Source: Taklimakanibacter sp050246735
GTDB lineage: Bacteria; Pseudomonadota; Alphaproteobacteria; Rhizobiales; Aestuariivirgaceae
Length of the DNA: 64,000 bases
NCBI GenBank assembly: GCA_050246735.1
Contig: JBFWVM010000014.1
Location: forward strand, 62,001 to 126,000
Direction of reading: 5' to 3'
Part shown: positions 61,146 to 64,000 of the stretch, piece by piece
Layout of the letters: every line of letters begins with the position of its first letter
Numbering within the stretch: position 1 is the stretch's first letter
The notes under the pieces: model-generated
The model's input: the letters and a program-made list of their open reading frames with translations, nothing else
Told to the model about the DNA's origin: nothing
Databases searched by the model: none
Position numbers and translations under genes: made by a program

Positions 61146-62383
61146 TGGACCGGCCGCCGTCCATGCCGGGGCAGGGAGCGCCGTCGGGCCGGCTCGCGCT
61201 CAACATCATGCATTTCGCCCGCGTGCTGCGCGAGGCGGGACTGCCGGTCGGCCCCGGCCATGTGATCGATGCGCTCGACGCGGCGCAGGCAGGGGTGCTC
61301 AGGTCGCGCGAGGATTTCTATTGGACGCTGCATTCGGTCTTCGTGAAGCGGCGCGAGCACAAGGAGATCTTCGACCAGGCCTTCCACGTCTTCTGGAAGA
61401 AGCCGAAAATGCTGGAGCAGCTCATGCAGCTGATGTTCCAGCAGATCACCCGGCCGGCCGACGGGAAGGCGAAGCAGGCGGGCTTCCGCCGCCTGGCGGA
61501 AGCGATGTTCGACAGGATGGAGAGCCGGAGCCGGCGCGAGGAGAAGCCGGACGCGCTCGACTTCGACGCGACGTTCTCGCATTCGACCATGGAGGTCCTG
61601 CGCCGGAAGGACTTCGAGCAGATGACGGTGGCCGAGCAGGCGCAGGCGCGCCAGGCGATCGCCCGCCTCAATGTCCACCGCCTGGAAACGCCGACGCGGC
61701 GCTACCGCCCGTCGCATGCCGGCGAGCGCATCGATCTCAGGCGCACACTCAAGGGATCGCTGAGGGCGGGCGGCCATCTGATCGACCTGGCGCGGCGCGA
61801 GCGGCAATGGCGCGAGCCGCCGCTGGTGGTGCTCTGCGACATATCGGGCTCGTGCTCGAACTACAGCCGCATGTTCCTGCATTTCCTGCACGGGCTGACC
61901 AACGACCGCGAGCGCGTCTCGGTGTTTCTTTTCGGCACCAGGCTCACCAATATCTCGCGCGAGCTCAAGAGGCGCGACGTCGACGAGGCCATGACGCGGG
62001 TGTCCTCGGCGGTCAGGGACTGGTCGGGCGGCACGCGCATCGGCGCCGCCGTCAGGGAGTTCAACTACAGATGGGCGAGGCGGGTGCTGACCCAGGGCGC
62101 CCATGTCCTGATCATGACCGACGGGCTCGACCGCGAGGACGCCGGCCTGCTCGCCACCGAGATGGCGCGCCTCAGGCGCTCGGCCCGGCGCGTCGTCTGG
62201 CTCAATCCGCTGCTGCGCTATGAAGGCTTCGAGGCGCGCGCGGCTGGAATTCGCGCCATGATGCCCTATATCGACGAGTTCAGGCCGGTTCATTCGCTCG
62301 AGTCGCTGAGCGACCTGGCGGGCGCGCTTGCGGCGCACCGGCGCGCGGAGCATGATCCGAAGCGATGGCTCAAGGCCGGCTAG
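61145..62383 (+). CDS. coxE: VWA-domain maturation protein (CoxE)
   Basis: 412 residues. The C-terminal VWA domain has an intact MIDAS in VVLCDISGSCSNYSRMF. The N-terminal half (about 15-210) is helical with KKPKMLEQLMQLMFQQI. CoxE works with the CoxD ATPase in metal-centre maturation (family knowledge). The start overlaps the coxD stop by one base; a GTG one codon earlier is an alternative. Confidence 0.93.
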   Translation: MDRPPSMPGQGAPSGRLALNIMHFARVLREAGLPVGPGHVIDALDAAQAGVLRSREDFYWTLHSVFVKRREHKEIFDQAFHVFWKKPKMLEQLMQLMFQQITRPADGKAKQAGFRRLAEAMFDRMESRSRREEKPDALDFDATFSHSTMEVLRRKDFEQMTVAEQAQARQAIARLNVHRLETPTRRYRPSHAGERIDLRRTLKGSLRAGGHLIDLARRERQWREPPLVVLCDISGSCSNYSRMFLHFLHGLTNDRERVSVFLFGTRLTNISRELKRRDVDEAMTRVSSAVRDWSGGTRIGAAVREFNYRWARRVLTQGAHVLIMTDGLDREDAGLLATEMARLRRSARRVVWLNPLLRYEGFEARAAGIRAMMPYIDEFRPVHSLESLSDLAGALAAHRRAEHDPKRWLKAG

Positions 62384-62392
62384 GAGGTTGAT

Positions 62393-62719
62393 ATGGCAGG
62401 CTTGGATCGAACCGTGCTCGATCAGGCGGCGCAATGGCTCAAGGACGGACGCCAGGTGGCGCTGGCGACGGTGATCGAAACCTGGGGCTCCGCACCCCAG
62501 CCGGTCGGCAGCCAGCTGGCCATCGACGCAGACGGCAATTTCATCGGCTCGGTGTCGGGCGGCTGCGTCGAAGGCGCGGTCGTGACCGAAGCCATCGACG
62601 TCCTGGGCACGGGCAGACCCAAGGTGCTGGCCTTCGGCGTGGCGGACGAGACCGCCTGGAAGGTCGGGCTCGCCTGCGGCGGCAGGATCAGGGTCTATGT
62701 GGAACCGCTCGCCGCATGA
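62393..62719 (+). CDS. XdhC/CoxI N-terminal-domain protein
   Basis: 108 residues of the XdhC_CoxI domain: LATVIETWGSAPQPVGSQLAIDADGNFIGSVSGGCVEGAVVTEA. In full-length XdhC this is followed by a Rossmann domain, here encoded by the next gene, so the protein is split in two. XdhC-type proteins bind the molybdenum cofactor and help sulfurate it before insertion. AGGAGG precedes the ATG. It overlaps the next gene by four bases (ATGA). Confidence 0.9.
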   Translation: MAGLDRTVLDQAAQWLKDGRQVALATVIETWGSAPQPVGSQLAIDADGNFIGSVSGGCVEGAVVTEAIDVLGTGRPKVLAFGVADETAWKVGLACGGRIRVYVEPLAA

Positions 62720-63396
62720 AGGCCGACGTCTTCGAGAAGATCATGGATGCGCGCGCCCAGCGCAAGCCGGTGGCGCTGGTGACGGCGCTCGATTCGGGCG
62801 GGCAACGGGTCGTGGCGCGCGACCATGCGGCCGACGACATCCTCGCCCAGGTGCTGGACGAGGCCTTCCGCTTCGACCGCAGCGGCGTGCACAAGATCCC
62901 GGAAGGCGAATTCTTCGTCCATATCTACAACCCTCCCTTGCGCCTCGTCGTCATCGGCGCGGTCCATATCGCGCAAGCCGTGATCCCCATCGCCGGGGCG
63001 GCGGGCTACGACGTCGTGGTCGTCGATCCGCGCGGCGCCTTCGCGACCGGCGCGCGCTTTCCCGATATCGCGCTCCACGCCGAATGGCCGGACGAGATGC
63101 TGCCGAAGCTCGGGCTCGATGAGCGCTCGGCGCTGCTCGCCCTCACCCACGACCCCAAGATCGACGATCCGGCGCTCCATTTCGCGCTCAGATCGAAGGT
63201 CTTCTATATCGGCGCCCTGGGCTCGAAGAGAACGCAGGGTGCGCGCCGGCAGCGCCTGACGGAAGCGGGGTTCGGCGAGAAGGACATCGCGCGCATCCAC
63301 GGGCCGATCGGCATCGATATCGGCGCGCAAGGAGCGCCCGAGATCGCCATATCGATCATGGCCGAGCTGACGCGCGTGCTGAGGCTGGGAAGCTGA
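62716..63396 (+). CDS. XdhC-family protein, Rossmann-domain partner
   Basis: 226 residues. A short N-terminal XdhC_CoxI segment (about 1-50) leads to the Rossmann-type XdhC_C domain: LVVIGAVHIAQAVIPIAGAAGYDVVVVDPRGAFATGARFPD, then ALLALTHDPKIDDPALHFAL and YIGALGSKRTQ. The end has the usual GPIGIDIGAQGAPEIAISIMAEL. It pairs with the preceding small gene as the second half of an XdhC. It probably delivers Moco to the CoxL subunit. Confidence 0.92.
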   Translation: MKADVFEKIMDARAQRKPVALVTALDSGGQRVVARDHAADDILAQVLDEAFRFDRSGVHKIPEGEFFVHIYNPPLRLVVIGAVHIAQAVIPIAGAAGYDVVVVDPRGAFATGARFPDIALHAEWPDEMLPKLGLDERSALLALTHDPKIDDPALHFALRSKVFYIGALGSKRTQGARRQRLTEAGFGEKDIARIHGPIGIDIGAQGAPEIAISIMAELTRVLRLGS

Positions 63397-63448
63397 TGAT
63401 CCCCGAATTCCTTCCACGCGGACGGCGCTGCCGGGGTGGCGGTTCGCG

Positions 63449-64000
63449 ATGAAGTTCGGCGAGATCCCGGTCGGCGAGGCGGAAGGCGCCATCCTCGCGC
63501 ATTCGGTGAAGCACAAGGGCGGCATGTTCAAGAAGGGCCGCAGGCTGTCGCCGGCCGATATCGCCGTGCTCGAGGAGAGCGGCATCGCCGGGATCTTCGC
63601 CGCGCGCCTCGCGGACGAGGACGTGCCCGAGGACCGGGCGGCGGAAACCGTGGCGAAAGCGATCGCCGGCGAGGGCACGGCCGTGCACGAGCCCTTCACC
63701 GGCCGCGCCAACCTGCACGCCCGGACCCGCGGCCTCGTCGTCGTCGACCAGGAGCGGGTCAGGGCGTTCAACCGGGTGCATGAGAGCCTGACGCTCGCGA
63801 CATCGGCGCCCTTCGAGATCGTCGAGGACCGCCAGATGGTGGCGACGGTCAAGGTGATCCCCTTCGCCGTGCGGCGCGACCTGCTGGAGCAAGCGCTGTC
63901 CGTACTCGGCGCCGGTCCGCTCATCCGGGTAGAGAGCTTCAAGCGCCGCAAGGCCGGTCTCGTCATCACCCGGCTGCCGCAGACCAAGCCGTCGCTCATC
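63449..64000 (+). CDS. Molybdopterin-binding protein, N-terminal part (cut by window edge)
   Basis: 184 codons are seen and the frame runs off the window. The start MKFGEIPVGEAEGAILAHSVKHKGGMFKKGRRLSP and TGRANLHARTRGLVVVDQERVRAFNRVHESLTLAT match the MoeA/MogA-like N-terminal half of the bifunctional molybdopterin-binding/cytidylyltransferase (MobA-like) proteins in such clusters. The cytidylyltransferase half, which would make the cytosine form of Moco used by CoxL-type enzymes, is expected further right. Confidence 0.85.
   Translation, partial: MKFGEIPVGEAEGAILAHSVKHKGGMFKKGRRLSPADIAVLEESGIAGIFAARLADEDVPEDRAAETVAKAIAGEGTAVHEPFTGRANLHARTRGLVVVDQERVRAFNRVHESLTLATSAPFEIVEDRQMVATVKVIPFAVRRDLLEQALSVLGAGPLIRVESFKRRKAGLVITRLPQTKPSLI

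Overview
The window looks like a chromosomal segment of an alphaproteobacterium of the order Hyphomicrobiales (Rhizobiales). The GC content is high, and the purC-purS-purQ-purL-bolA order with a divergent ATP-synthase zeta-subunit gene is the one usual in that order. A liv operon carrying a DUF6867 gene, a DUF2585 gene and a CoxL-type hydroxylase cluster fit the same assignment. No rRNA, tRNA or CRISPR array was recognised.

Layout. 0-11 kb: purine biosynthesis on the minus strand (bolA fragment, purL, purQ, purS, purC, and purB further along). It is interrupted by a GST gene, a frameshifted Pr6Pr membrane-protein gene and an antisense PIN toxin-antitoxin module between purQ and purS. A zeta subunit, an HpaI-type aldolase, a NAPRTase-like gene and an L,D-transpeptidase fill the plus strand. 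11-16.7 kb: an ECF sigma factor overlapping a VWA protein gene, an MBL-fold gene whose ribosome binding site lies inside a perfect hairpin, DUF2259, a stand-alone Lrp ligand-binding domain and two paralogous small cationic exported proteins. 16.7-23.7 kb: a branched-chain amino-acid-type ABC operon (livHMGF, DUF6867, livK) with a second livK behind a terminator. 24-28.4 kb: an RND efflux pump. 28.4-37.7 kb: mixed housekeeping and accessory genes (S41-like, GFA, aminotransferase, lipoprotein, exported CHAT protease, PuuB-like oxidase, GNAT, SRPBCC, Lrp and MFS).

37.7-45.1 kb is a visibly more AT-rich island. It holds a GlxA/AraC-type regulator, a trimethylamine-dehydrogenase-like FMN/4Fe-4S/FAD oxidoreductase, a Tat-exported family-5 solute-binding protein with no transporter beside it, a split transketolase and a cupin. 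It looks like a horizontally acquired catabolic cassette of unknown substrate and is my best candidate for an undescribed system.

45.2-53.9 kb is a carnitine / gamma-butyrobetaine catabolic locus: CaiD-like hydratase, ADP-forming-type acyl-CoA synthetase, acyl-CoA dehydrogenase, SDR, carnitine dehydrogenase fused to a thioesterase, dehydrocarnitine cleavage enzyme and a divergent CdhR-like regulator. A 242-bp tandem duplication lies between the synthetase and dehydrogenase genes. 53.9-56.3 kb holds small genes, a long REP-like hairpin and an in-frame fusion of a truncated RelE-like toxin to its antitoxin. 56.5-64 kb is a form II CO-dehydrogenase-like (xanthine dehydrogenase family) cluster with its MoxR, VWA, XdhC and molybdopterin-handling maturation genes, running off the right edge.
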